Shown: in pieces, positions 45,907 to 55,984 of the stretch | How the letters are laid out: every line of letters starts with the position of its first letter | Numbering within the stretch: position 1 is the stretch's first letter | From: Nocardioides lianchengensis | GTDB taxonomy: Bacteria > Actinomycetota > Actinomycetes > Propionibacteriales > Nocardioidaceae | NCBI RefSeq assembly: GCF_900101465.1 | Contig: NZ_FMZM01000003.1 | Span: 310,001-374,000, forward strand | Direction of reading: 5' to 3' | Length of the DNA stretch: 64,000 bases | Notes under the pieces: model-generated | Told to the model about the DNA's origin: nothing | What the model saw: the letters and a program-made list of their open reading frames with translations, nothing else | Database searches by the model: none | Made by a program: the position numbers and the translations under genes

Positions 45907-47471
45907 CGGACGCCGTCCAGGGCGGCCACGACCTCGTCGACCCGCAGCCAGGGCGAGCCCAGCACCTTGGTGACCTGGGGCGCGAAGGCCGGGGACTCGG
46001 CGACGACGCGTCGGACCGGGCCCGACGAGACGACCTCGCCCTCGGCCAGCACCACCACGTCGTCGGCGGCCTGGGCCACGAACTCGACGTCGTGGGTGGC
46101 GACCAGGACGGCGTGCCCGTTCGCGGCGAGGTCGCGCAGGATGGTGGCCAGCACCCGCTTCGCGGCGTAGTCGAGGCCGCGGGTGGGCTCGTCGAGCAGC
46201 ACCACGCGCGGCCGGGCGGCCAGCACCAGGGCGAGTGCGAGCGCCAGGCGCTGGCCCTCCGAGAGGTCGCGCGGGTGCCCGTCGTCGGGGATGCCGGGGA
46301 CCAGTCGGTCCAGGATCCTGCGCGTGGCCGGGCCGCCCGCGGCGCACTCCTCGGCGACCGTCTCCAGGTAGAGCAGGTCGCCGGCGGTCTGGGGCAGGAG
46401 GCCGACCAGCGCGCGGCGGTCCGCCGCCTCCAGCCGGGCCGGGTCCAGCTCGCCGACCTGGACCGTGCCCGCCTGCCGGCGGCCGGTGCCCTGCAGGCTC
46501 CACAGCAGGGAGGACTTGCCCGAGCCGTTGCGCCCCATCAGCGCCGTCACCCGGCCCGCGGGGACTCGGACGTCGACCTCCCGCAGCGCCACGGTGCGGC
46601 CGTGCACGACGGTGACCCCGGTGGCCACCAGGCCGGGTGCCGCGGTCGGCTCGGTCGCCGGCTCGGGGAGAGCCAGGGCCGGCAGCTCTCGTGCCCGCCG
46701 GCGCGCGTCGCGCACGCTCAGCGGCAGCGGCGACCAGCCGGCCGCGCGGCCCAGCTCCACGATCGGAGGTACGACGGGGGACGTCGCCAGCAGCTGCGCC
46801 GGCTCCCCCACCGCGACCCGTCCGTCACCGGTCAGCAGGCACATCCGGTCGGCGAACGGGACCACCCGCTCCAGGCGGTGCTCGGCCAGCAGCACCGAGA
46901 CGCCGAGGTCGTGGACGAGCCGGGTGAGGGTGGCGAGCACCTCCTCGGCCGCGGTGGGGTCGAGCGCCGAGGTGGGCTCGTCGAGCACCAGCAGCCGCGG
47001 GTGCATGGTCAGCACCGCCCCGATCGCCACCCGCTGCTGCTGGCCGCCGGAGAGGGTGCGCAGGTCGCGGTCGCGCAGCTCGGCGATCCCGAGCAGGTCG
47101 AGGGTCTCCTCGACCCGGCGGCGCATCGTCTCGGCGGGCAGGCCGAGCTGCTCCATCCCGTAGGCGAGCTCGTCCTCCACGGTGTCGGTCACGAAGCCGG
47201 CGGCCGGGTCCTGGCCGACGTAACCGATCGCGTGGGCGCGCTCGCGTGGCGGCGTACGGACGATGCTGACGCCGTCGAGCAGCACGTCGCCGCCGAGAAC
47301 CCCACCGGAGAAGCGCGGCACCAGGCCGGTCACCACGCCCAGGAGGGTGGACTTCCCGACACCGGTCGGGCCGGAGACCAGGACCAGCTCGCCCTCGTCG
47401 AGGTCGAGGTCGACGCCGTCGAGGATGCGGTGGTCGTCGTAGGCGAAGGTGATGCCGCGCAGCTCGATCAC
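45903..47471 (-). CDS. ECF transporter ATPase, fused A-A' subunits
   Basis: 522 residues with two ABC domains in one chain. Domain 1: GPTGVGKSTLL, LSGGQQQRVAIG, LLVLDEPTSALD, with a canonical H-loop (LLAEHRLERV). Domain 2: GRNGSGKSSLL, a degenerate signature DLSEGQRLALALAL, VVLLDEPTRGLD and ATHDVEFV. This is the energising subunit pair of the ECF module. GTG start overlapping the EcfT stop by 4 bp. Confidence 0.92.
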   Translation of the reverse strand: MIELRGITFAYDDHRILDGVDLDLDEGELVLVSGPTGVGKSTLLGVVTGLVPRFSGGVLGGDVLLDGVSIVRTPPRERAHAIGYVGQDPAAGFVTDTVEDELAYGMEQLGLPAETMRRRVEETLDLLGIAELRDRDLRTLSGGQQQRVAIGAVLTMHPRLLVLDEPTSALDPTAAEEVLATLTRLVHDLGVSVLLAEHRLERVVPFADRMCLLTGDGRVAVGEPAQLLATSPVVPPIVELGRAAGWSPLPLSVRDARRRARELPALALPEPATEPTAAPGLVATGVTVVHGRTVALREVDVRVPAGRVTALMGRNGSGKSSLLWSLQGTGRRQAGTVQVGELDPARLEAADRRALVGLLPQTAGDLLYLETVAEECAAGGPATRRILDRLVPGIPDDGHPRDLSEGQRLALALALVLAARPRVVLLDEPTRGLDYAAKRVLATILRDLAANGHAVLVATHDVEFVAQAADDVVVLAEGEVVSSGPVRRVVAESPAFAPQVTKVLGSPWLRVDEVVAALDGVR

Positions 47472-48565
47472 GCCAGCACCACCCGGGGCGGTGGCGCCAG
47501 GGCGGCCGCCGCGAGCCCGATGAGGGCGCCGGCCAGGGCGACCGCGCTGACCTGCGGGACGGAGGCCAGTCCCGGGTAGGCCAGCAGCGGCGTCTCGTGG
47601 GCGACCCACCAGCCGCTCACCCCGGCGGCCAGTCCGCAGAGCGCGACGCCGGTCTCGGGCCAGCGCCACGGGTCGGGACGGTACGTCGTCCGCTCGGCCC
47701 GCCGCCCCGCGCTGCGCAGCCCGGCAGCCGCGAGCACCAGGCCGAGGACGACCATCGGCAGCGCCAGCCAGCGCGGAGCGGTGGCGTCGAGGACGGCGTA
47801 CGAGCCGACGCACAGCCCGCACAGCCCGAGCAGGAGCAGCGCGCCCGTGGTCCGCCGCTCGCCGCGCGACGCCCCGGAGCTGCGGCCGTAGCCGCGGGCG
47901 TCCATCCCGGCGGCCAGCGCCAGCGACCGCTCGAGGGCGTCCTCCAGCACCGGCACGAGGGTACGGCGGAGCCGGCCGACCCGACGCTCGTCACCGGCCC
48001 GCAGCCGCTGGGCGGCTCGGACCCGGCGGACGCTGTCGGCCAGCTGCGGCAGCACCGTGACCGCCACGACCAGTGCGGTGCCGATCTCGTAGAGCGCCGA
48101 CGGCATCGAGCGCAGCAGCCGCTTCGGGTTGGCCAGGGCGTTGGCGGCGCCGAGGCAGATCACCACGGCGGCCAGCCGCATCCCGTCGTACAGCCCGGCG
48201 AGGAGGGCCTCCTGCGTGACGGGGCCGAGCAGGGTGATGCCGAGGACCCAGTCCGGGAGCGGGATCTCCGGCAGATCCAGCAGGACGGTCCCCTCGTAGG
48301 ACCCCCCGAAGATCAGGCGGAAGACGACCCGGATCACGACGATCGCCAACCCCAGCCAGAGGTAGAGGCGGAACGAGCGGGCCCAGGGCTGCTCGGAGCG
48401 GCGGGCGGTCACGACCAGGGCTGCGACGCCCACCAGGAGCAGCAGCACGAACGGGTTGGTGGTCGCCGAGGCCGTCGCCGCGAGGCCGATCGCCCACGCC
48501 CACCAGGCCAGCGGGTGCAGGTCGCGCGGCAGCCGACCCGCGCGGACGGCGGTGGCCGCGGTCAC
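47468..48565 (-). CDS. ECF transporter transmembrane (T) component with extended C-terminus
   Basis: 365 residues against about 260 for ordinary EcfT. The N-terminal two-thirds has the T-component signature (LHPLAWWAWAIGL..., MRLAAVVICLGAANALANPKRLLRSMPSALYEIGTAL, LEDALERSLALAAGMDARGYGR with the coupling-helix Arg-Gly). Four further hydrophobic stretches follow after about residue 250. The A and S genes are directly downstream. GTG overlapping the preceding stop by 4 bp. Confidence 0.88.
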   Translation of the reverse strand: MTAATAVRAGRLPRDLHPLAWWAWAIGLAATASATTNPFVLLLLVGVAALVVTARRSEQPWARSFRLYLWLGLAIVVIRVVFRLIFGGSYEGTVLLDLPEIPLPDWVLGITLLGPVTQEALLAGLYDGMRLAAVVICLGAANALANPKRLLRSMPSALYEIGTALVVAVTVLPQLADSVRRVRAAQRLRAGDERRVGRLRRTLVPVLEDALERSLALAAGMDARGYGRSSGASRGERRTTGALLLLGLCGLCVGSYAVLDATAPRWLALPMVVLGLVLAAAGLRSAGRRAERTTYRPDPWRWPETGVALCGLAAGVSGWWVAHETPLLAYPGLASVPQVSAVALAGALIGLAAAALAPPPRVVLA

Positions 48566-49473
48566 GGTCCCGACGAGCGAGCGGACCGGCGTCGGAGGAC
48601 GACGGCGCCGGCCGTCCCGCCACCGATCGCGACGAGCAGGGTCAGCACCAGCCAGGTCGGGACGCCCTCGTCGGTCGTCGTGTCGCTCGACGCCGGCGCG
48701 ACCGGGTCGACGACGTCCGCGCTGGGCGGCGGCGCCGAGACGCCGCTGCTCGGCACGCCGGACGGCGAGCCGGCCGCGGTCGTCGACGCCGAGAGCGACC
48801 CGGACGGGGACGGTTCGACGGAGGTGGACGGGGTGTCGGTGGCCGCCGACGACGGAGCCGATGACGGTACGGCCGAGGGACTCGGCGTCGCCGCAGAAGA
48901 GGCGGGCCGCGCAGGCTTCGACGACGGCTTCGACGACGGCTTCTTCGTAGGCTTCGCGGACGGCGAGGAGGTGGGCGTCGGTGCTGCGGTCGGAGGGACG
49001 GGGGCGCGCACCCCCGGCGGGGTGGCGGAGGCTGAGCCCTGCTTCCAGGCGAAGGCGACTGAGCCACCGGCCGGGACCTTCAGCGAGCCGACCCCGTAGT
49101 TGGAGAAGCTCCAGGTTCCGCTGCGGCCGTCGGTCCACCACAGGCCCCAGAACGCGTCGTTCGGCGGGGTGTCCGCACACGCCTGGTTGTCGGGCTTCAG
49201 CGCGACGCGGCAGACGAACCCGGGCTCGCTCTGGACGTACTCCAGTCCGAAGCCCGCCGCCGGGAAGAGTGCGGAGGCCTTCTGCCCGGCGCCGTCGACG
49301 CAGGTCCCCTGCACCCCTCCGCCCAACTGCTTGAAGTCGACGATGACGCTGACGCCGTCTGCGTCGGAGCACGTCGACGCGGACGCCTGCGGAGCGGTGG
49401 CGACGACACCCAGACTCGTCGCCGCGACCACGAGGGCCGCGACGACGAGCCGGCGGAACGGACGAGAGGTCAT
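48562..49473 (-). CDS. Secreted, membrane-anchored DUF4430/transcobalamin-C-like protein
   Basis: 303 residues: Sec signal (residues 1-33, ending APQASA), a beta-rich domain of about 105 residues (VSVIVDFKQLGGGVQGTCVD, GFGLEYVQSEPGFVCRVALKPDNQACADTPPNDAFWGLWWTDGRSGTWSFSNYGVGSLKVPAGGSVAFAWKQ), a Pro/Ser/Thr/Lys linker of about 120 residues and one C-terminal membrane helix (VPTWLVLTLLVAIGGGTAGAVVL) with a basic tail. The F-x-C...W-x-x-W...G-x-W-x-x-S-x-x-G pattern fits DUF4430, found in the beta-domain of intrinsic factor/transcobalamin. ATG overlaps the toroid gene stop by 4 bp. Confidence 0.78.
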   Translation of the reverse strand: MTSRPFRRLVVAALVVAATSLGVVATAPQASASTCSDADGVSVIVDFKQLGGGVQGTCVDGAGQKASALFPAAGFGLEYVQSEPGFVCRVALKPDNQACADTPPNDAFWGLWWTDGRSGTWSFSNYGVGSLKVPAGGSVAFAWKQGSASATPPGVRAPVPPTAAPTPTSSPSAKPTKKPSSKPSSKPARPASSAATPSPSAVPSSAPSSAATDTPSTSVEPSPSGSLSASTTAAGSPSGVPSSGVSAPPPSADVVDPVAPASSDTTTDEGVPTWLVLTLLVAIGGGTAGAVVLRRRSARSSGP

Positions 49474-51059
49474 CGGGTGACGGTGACGACCTTCGTGCCC
49501 CTGCGGTTGGCGAACTCGCCACGGACGACGAGCTTGGCCCGGCCGAGCTTGGTCGCTCGGAAGCGCACCGTCTTGCGACCGCTCGCGTTCGCCTTGGTCG
49601 TGACGACCTTCTTGCCGCGGAAGGCAACCGTGATGGACTCGCCGGCGGCGAGGCCCCTGACCTTCACGACGACCCGCTTGCCCTTGCGGACCTTGGTCGC
49701 CGTGGCGAAGCGGACCTTCAGGCCGGCGAGCCCTCGGATCGTCACCGACGCGGTCTGACCGCCGGCGTCGACGACCGAGACGGCGGTACGCGCGGTCCTG
49801 GCCGGCAGCGTCACCGTCGACCGGGCGGTGCCGGTCGCCGGGAGCGTCACGAGCGTACGAGCACCCGCTGCGCTCACGCACAGGGTGTCGCCGGGGGCGC
49901 CCGTCAGCGTCACCGGCTGCTGGGAGCCGGCGCGGACCAGCTTGGCGGTCGCGTCCACGCTCGGCTTGCCCATCGCGTTCCCGCCGTCCGCCCACAGGAG
50001 GGCCGGCACGGCCTGGGTGGACGCACGGGTCGCGACGCTGTTGTCGACGGCGTCGAGCGCACCGGCCTTGGCGTTGGCGAAGCCCAGGTCGTCGAGGGTG
50101 ACGGCGCCGGAATCCTTCGTGGCGAACGGCACGCACGCACCGGCGTTGGCCAGCTGGTGGGCACGCAGCCAGGAGGCCGCGTCGGCGGCGTAGTCGGTCG
50201 CACCCGCCACGCCCATCGCCCAACCCGCGAGACCGGTGGAGTTGGCATTGCCGCCGAACGAGCCGTTGTCGGCCTGCTGGGAGATCAGCCAGGCGACGGC
50301 CGACTCGATGGCCGCAGCGACGACCGGCTCGTCCTTCTGGCTCTGCAGCATCAGCACAGCCAGGCCGGTGGAGTCGACGCTCGGGGTCGTCGTCGCGGCA
50401 CCGTCGCACGTCTGGTCGGCGGCGTCCTTGGCGGAGAAGTCCTGCCGGAAGAATCCCTCGTCGCACTGCTGCGCGAGCAGGAAGGTACGGGCGGCGGCTG
50501 CCTCGTCGGAACCAGCCAGGTCGAGGGCGGACGCGGCGTACGCCTGGGTGAGCGGAGAGTTGTAGTCGTTGGGGTCGGCGTCGACCAGGCGCCCGACGAT
50601 CCCTGCCTCCTCGGAGACGTTGCCTTCCAACGCGGTCACCAGCTCAGTGATGGATGCGCCCGTGCGGCCCTGCGCCACGAGGAACGACGCCAGCTTGGCC
50701 CGCGCACCACCGCTGAAGGCGTAGTTGCCGATGTTGGCCACCAGCGCGTCCGTCACCGCCGTGAGCTTGGCGCCCTGGCTGCCGACCGCGTCCAGGGCGA
50801 ACCCGAGGTCGACGGTCAGGCCGTAGTCGGTGTAGCTCTGAGGCGGGTTGCCCTCGGGGTAGACGTAGAAGGTCTTGACCAGGCTGTCGGCGCCGGGCTG
50901 GGCGGCGAGGTAGCGGGCTCCGGCAGCGGCGGGCGCCGGGTCCGAGCCGGCCGGAGCCGGGATGGGCGCAGCCTGCGCGCCGGGGGCCGACAGCCCGAGA
51001 CCGAGCGCCAGGACGGCACCGGTCACGGCGGCGGTGCCGCGTGCGGTGGTGCGATTCAT
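49470..51059 (-). CDS. Secreted alpha-alpha toroid protein (terpenoid-cyclase/intrinsic-factor fold) with C-terminal beta domain
   Basis: 529 residues. Sec signal (VTGAVLALGLGLSAPGAQA), then a helical repeat region of about 340 residues with QW-like turns (LLAQQCDEGFFRQD, WLISQQADNGSFGG, PALLWADGGNAMGKPS) characteristic of the alpha6-alpha6 toroid of squalene cyclases, protein prenyltransferases and B12 binders such as transcobalamin. The acidic DCTAE/DDTA catalytic motif of terpene cyclases is absent. Residues about 400-529 form Ig-like, Lys/Arg-rich strands suited to wall binding. First structural gene of the cobalamin-riboswitch operon. ATG with GGAAGGA. Confidence 0.82.
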   Translation of the reverse strand: MNRTTARGTAAVTGAVLALGLGLSAPGAQAAPIPAPAGSDPAPAAAGARYLAAQPGADSLVKTFYVYPEGNPPQSYTDYGLTVDLGFALDAVGSQGAKLTAVTDALVANIGNYAFSGGARAKLASFLVAQGRTGASITELVTALEGNVSEEAGIVGRLVDADPNDYNSPLTQAYAASALDLAGSDEAAAARTFLLAQQCDEGFFRQDFSAKDAADQTCDGAATTTPSVDSTGLAVLMLQSQKDEPVVAAAIESAVAWLISQQADNGSFGGNANSTGLAGWAMGVAGATDYAADAASWLRAHQLANAGACVPFATKDSGAVTLDDLGFANAKAGALDAVDNSVATRASTQAVPALLWADGGNAMGKPSVDATAKLVRAGSQQPVTLTGAPGDTLCVSAAGARTLVTLPATGTARSTVTLPARTARTAVSVVDAGGQTASVTIRGLAGLKVRFATATKVRKGKRVVVKVRGLAAGESITVAFRGKKVVTTKANASGRKTVRFRATKLGRAKLVVRGEFANRRGTKVVTVTR

Positions 51060-51068
51060 GGGTTCCTT

Positions 51069-51119
51069 CCCGCTGCGACAGCGGGCGGGAACCGGCGGAA
51101 CCGGCTCGGCCACCCGCTG
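51069..51119 (-). promoter_or_regulatory. Riboswitch expression platform with competing hairpins
   Basis: In the mRNA, three segments read CAGCGGG (51113-51119), CCCGCTG (51079-51085) and CAGCGGG (51069-51075); the middle one can pair with either outer one. The third copy abuts GGAAGGA, the ribosome-binding site of the toroid gene. Pairing of the second and third would occlude initiation; pairing of the first and second would free it. This fits translational control. Confidence 0.55.
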
Positions 51120-51149
51120 CGTTCCTCGACAGCGATGTGATCAGGACGC

Positions 51150-51275
51150 GTCACGGCAGGTGCTCCGGCTCGCCGCGGAGTACGTCGTACTCCGCGGCAC
51201 ACGGTTGCGGGTCAGCGCCGGGCTCGCACCGGCTTCCCCTGCTGCGGGCGTTGGTGAATGTGTCCCGGCACCATA
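51150..51275 (-). ncRNA. Cobalamin (adenosylcobalamin) riboswitch aptamer
   Basis: On the minus strand, GGTGCC near the 5' end, GGGAAGCCGGTGCGAGCC, then GACCCGCAACCGT and, at the 3' end, GAGCCGGAGCACCTGCC (the B12 box) follow the order and spacing of the cobalamin riboswitch core. A variable perfect hairpin (arms CCGCGGAGTACG and CGTACTCCGCGG, 51173-51197) lies before the B12 box. It precedes the toroid gene. Confidence 0.93.
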
Positions 51276-51292
51276 ACCCCGCTCCCGACGCA

Positions 51293-51340
51293 GGACGTCA
51301 TGCGGACCGAGCCCCCGAGGGCTCCCTCCGCATGACGTCC
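51293..51340 (-). terminator. Extended hairpin downstream of gatB
   Basis: Arms GGACGTCATGCGGA (51293-51306) and TCCGCATGACGTCC (51327-51340) pair perfectly over 14 bp, and a nested GAGCCC-CCGA-GGGCTC forms an inner stem. It separates gatCAB from the B12 operon on the same strand. Confidence 0.8.
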
Positions 51341-51352
51341 GTCACGCAGGGC

Positions 51353-52842
51353 TCAGGCCAGCTTCTCCAGGATCAGCTCGCGCACGCGGGCGGCGTCGGC
51401 CTGGCCGCGCATCTCCTTCATCACCGCGCCGATGAGGGCGCCGGCGGCCGCAACCTTGCCGTCGCGGATCTTGTCGGCGACGTCGGGGTTGGCGGCGATC
51501 GCGGCGTCGACCGCGGCACCGAGCGCGCCGTCGTCGGAGACGACCGCGAGCCCGCGGGCCGCGACGATCTCCTCCGGCGTGCCCTCGCCGGCCAGCAGTC
51601 CGTCGAACACCTGGCGGGCCAGCTTGTCGTTGATCGTGCCGGCGTCGACCAGGGCCTGGACGGCGGCCACCTGGGCCGGGCTCACGCCGAGGTCGACGAC
51701 GTCGACGCCCGCGTCGTTGGCCCGGCGGGTCAGCTCGGCGATCCACCACTTGCGGGCCGCCTGGGCGGACGCACCGGCGGCGACGGTCTCCTCGATCGGG
51801 CCGAGCAGGCCCGAGGCGACCACGTCGCGCATCTCCAGGTCGGTGTAGCCCCACTCGGCCTGCAGCCGGGCCCGGCGCTCGACCGGGTTCTCGGGCAGCG
51901 TGCCGCGCAGCTCCTCGACCCACTCCCGGCTCGGCGCCACCGGCACCAGGTCGGGCTCCGGGAAGTAGCGGTAGTCGTCGGCGTCGGACTTGGGACGGCC
52001 GCTCGTGGTGACGCCGGTGTCCTCGTGCCAGTGCCGGGTCTCCTGGAAGATCGCCCCGCCGCTGTCGAGGATCGCGGCGTGCCGCTGCATCTCGTAGCGG
52101 ACCGCGCGCTCCACCGAGCGGAACGAGTTGACGTTCTTGGTCTCGGTGCGGGTGCCGAGCGTGCCGGAGTCCTTCGGGGCGAGCGACAGGTTGACGTCGG
52201 CGCGCAGGTTGCCCTGGTCCATCCGGGCCTCGGAGACCCCCAGCGCGACGATCAGGTCGCGCAGCTGGCTGACGTAGGCCCGAGCCACGGCCGGCGCCTT
52301 GGCCCCGGCGCCGCGGATCGGCTTGGTGACGATCTCGATCAGGGGGATGCCGGCGCGGTTGTAGTCGACCAGCGAGTAGTCGGCGCCGTGGATGCGCCCG
52401 GTGGCGCCCCCGACGTGCAGCGACTTGCCGGTGTCCTCCTCCATGTGGGCGCGCTCGATCTCGACGCGGAAGGTCTCGCCGTCCACGTCGACGTCCATCC
52501 AGCCCTCGAAGCAGATCGGCTCGTCGTACTGGGAGGTCTGGAAGTTCTTCGGCATGTCCGGGTAGAAGTAGTTCTTCCGCGCGAACCGGCACCACTCCGC
52601 GATCTCGCAGTTGAGCGCCAGCCCGATCCGGATCGCCGACTCGACGGCCTTGCCGTTGACGACCGGCATCGCGCCGGGCAGGCCCAGGCAGGTCGGGCAG
52701 ACCTGGGTGTTCGGCTCGCCGCCGAAGACCGCCGGGCAGCCGCAGAACATCTTGGTCGCGGTGTTCAGCTCGACGTGGACCTCGAGCCCGAGGGCCGGGT
52801 CGTACGACGCGAGCACGTCGTCGAAGGCGACGAGGGTGTCAC

Positions 52843-52846
<4 letters not shown>
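51353..52846 (-). CDS. gatB: Asp/Glu-tRNA(Asn/Gln) amidotransferase subunit B
   Basis: 497 residues. Binds and positions the mischarged tRNA and catalyses the kinase/transamidation step. [40 protein letters not shown] (zinc cysteines), [21 protein letters not shown] and [16 protein letters not shown] are conserved; the C-terminal YqeY/tail domain follows. Start ATG overlapping the gatA stop by 4 bp. Confidence 0.97.
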
Positions 52847-54362
<1,516 letters not shown>

Positions 54363-54366
<4 letters not shown>

Positions 54367-54662
54367 TGCTCGTCCCCCAGGATCCGCGGGACGGCGAAGC
54401 GCTGCTGCTCCGAGGCCGGGGCCCCGGAGAGCGCCTGCTCGGGCGTCAGCGAAGGCCGGACGACGTCCTCTCGGAAGACGTTCGTCAGCGGCACGGGGTG
54501 GGACGTCGGGGGCACGTCGTCGCCGGCGACGCCGCTGATCGAGGCGACCGACTCCAGGATCACCGACAGCTGCGGGGCCAGGTGGTCGAGCTCGGCGTCG
54601 TCCAGGTCGATCCGGGCGAGCGTCGCCAGGTGCGCGACCTCGTCTCTGGTGATCTCAGGCAT
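54363..54662 (-). CDS. gatC: Asp/Glu-tRNA(Asn/Gln) amidotransferase subunit C
   Basis: 99 residues; the small clamp subunit joining GatA and Gat[34 protein letters not shown] and [16 protein letters not shown] are characteristic. ATG at 54662 is chosen (GGAG 3 nt upstream); ATG at 54671 would add three residues. First gene of gatCAB. Confidence 0.93.
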
Positions 54663-54718
54663 GGTCTCCATCCTAGGAGAGGGAGTCGTTTGTCCCGTCG
54701 GCGGTCGGTTACCGGTCT

Positions 54719-54734
54719 GGTTGAAGGCTCAACC
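54719..54734. promoter_or_regulatory. Dyad GGTTGA-AGGC-TCAACC upstream of wrbA
   Basis: A perfect 6-4-6 inverted repeat in the 96-bp divergent region between gatC and wrbA, 24 bp from the wrbA ATG. It may be a repressor site for an oxidative- or quinone-responsive factor, but no regulator gene is adjacent. Confidence 0.4.
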
Positions 54735-54758
54735 GACCTGCGGATGGAGATCCACCTG

Positions 54759-55355
54759 ATGCCCACCAAGATCGCGATCGTCTACTACTCCTCGTACGGC
54801 ACGACCCACGCCATGGCGCAGCGGATCGCCGAGACCGCGGAGAAGCACGGCGCCGAGGTCCGGCTGCGGCACGTGCGCGAGACCGCGCCGGCCTCGGCGT
54901 ACGAGGGGCAGGACGCCTGGAAGGCGCACGTCGAGGAGATCGCCGACGGCCCGTTCGCCGAGCCCGACGACTTGGCCTGGGCTGACGTCGTCGTGATGGG
55001 CTCGCCGACCCGCTACGGCCACGTGACCAGCCAGCTGCAGTCGTTCATCGACACCCTCGGCCCGCTGTGGTCGGAGGGCAAGCTGGCCGACAAGGTCTAC
55101 ACCGCGTTCACCTCGTCGCAGACGCTGCACGGCGGCCAGGAGTCGACGCTGCTCGCGCTGCACACAACCTTCGCCCACCTCGGCGGGATCATCGTGCCGC
55201 CCGGCTACACCGACGCCCTGAAGTTCAACGACGGCAACCCGTACGGCGTCGGCAAGGTCACCGGGTCCTCCCCCGAGCTCGACGACACCGACCTCGCCGC
55301 CCTCGACCACCTGGTCACCCGGGCCCTCGACATCGGCGCGAAGCTCGCCGTCTGA
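54759..55355 (+). CDS. wrbA: NAD(P)H:quinone oxidoreductase, WrbA type
   Basis: 198 residues, the family's length. Flavodoxin fold with FMN loop YYSSYGTTHAMAQ, GSPTRYGHVTSQLQSFIDTLGPLW and SSQTLHGGQESTLLALHTTFAHLGGIIVPPGY. It reduces quinones with two electrons, avoiding semiquinones. ATG at 54759 with GGAG upstream; an ATG at 54744 is also in frame. Confidence 0.94.
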   Translation: MPTKIAIVYYSSYGTTHAMAQRIAETAEKHGAEVRLRHVRETAPASAYEGQDAWKAHVEEIADGPFAEPDDLAWADVVVMGSPTRYGHVTSQLQSFIDTLGPLWSEGKLADKVYTAFTSSQTLHGGQESTLLALHTTFAHLGGIIVPPGYTDALKFNDGNPYGVGKVTGSSPELDDTDLAALDHLVTRALDIGAKLAV

Positions 55356-55375
55356 CTCCTTCTTCCCCCACGAAG

Positions 55376-55411
55376 GAAGCGCCGCCACCCGAGTCCGGGT
55401 GGCGGCGCTTC
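55376..55411. terminator. Bidirectional terminator between wrbA and the 142-aa gene
   Basis: GAAGCGCCGCCACCCG and CGGGTGGCGGCGCTTC pair perfectly over 16 bp with loop AGTC, between convergent genes. The outer ends supply short A/T-containing flanks on both strands. Confidence 0.8.
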
Positions 55412-55426
55412 GTCGTACGACGGCGA

Positions 55427-55855
55427 TCAGCAGCGGCGGATCTTCTTCAGCTTGATCGGGCCGCCGTCGCCCATCTGACCCTGGAACTGGAACGCCTCCA
55501 GGACGAGCCGCTCGTCGTTCTTGCGGATCCGCACGGCCACCGGCTTCGAGGTGACGCCCTGGTCGACGATCGGGGTCGCGGCGCGAGCGATCTCCTTCTC
55601 GCCCTTCCGGACGATCAGGCCGACGCCGACCTCCGCCTCGCGGCCGTTGACGACCCGGGTGACGACCTTCCAGCTCTTCCCGTTCGGCGTCGACTTCTTG
55701 CAGGCCTGCTGCTTCGCGCCCGACCAGGTCTCGATCGTGGCGAACTTCGTCGTCGCGCGCTCGGCCGGAGCCGCCTGGGCCTGGGCGAGCGAGGGCACCG
55801 CGACGAGCACGGTGGTGGACAGGGTGAGGGCGATGAAACGCCCGATCTTCTTCAT
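55427..55855 (-). CDS. Small secreted protein, unknown function
   Basis: 142 residues. Sec signal MKKIGRFIALTLSTTVLVAV...AQA, then a beta-strand-rich domain (FATIETWSGAKQQACKKS, WKVVTRVVNGREAEVGVGLIVRKGEKEIARA, LEAFQFQGQM) ending in IRRC. Two Cys (residues about 50 and 142) may form a disulfide. Divergent from the sigma-factor operon. No family recognised. Confidence 0.72.
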   Translation of the reverse strand: MKKIGRFIALTLSTTVLVAVPSLAQAQAAPAERATTKFATIETWSGAKQQACKKSTPNGKSWKVVTRVVNGREAEVGVGLIVRKGEKEIARAATPIVDQGVTSKPVAVRIRKNDERLVLEAFQFQGQMGDGGPIKLKKIRRC

Positions 55856-55928
55856 GCAACGACAGTTCCACCGATCCGCGGTTCCCGTGGTCGAAGCACG
55901 GAACCGAAAGGGTGAATCTCGGTCCGCC

Positions 55929-55956
55929 CAACCGAACACCGGGTGCGCCGCATCTG
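55929..55956 (+). promoter_or_regulatory. ECF-sigma-type promoter candidate for the sigma-factor operon
   Basis: CAACC (55929-55933), 17 bp, CATCTG (55951-55956), 28 bp before the sigma start. An AAC-type -35 with a short -10 is typical of ECF sigma promoters, so autoregulation is possible. Confidence 0.35.
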
Positions 55957-55984
55957 TGAGGGTGACCCACCGAGGGAGGCGCCG

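Noticed and set aside
49470..51059. Squalene-hopene cyclase-like terpene enzyme
   Set aside because: The toroid lacks the acidic catalytic motif and carries a signal peptide; riboswitch and ECF context fit a binding protein better.
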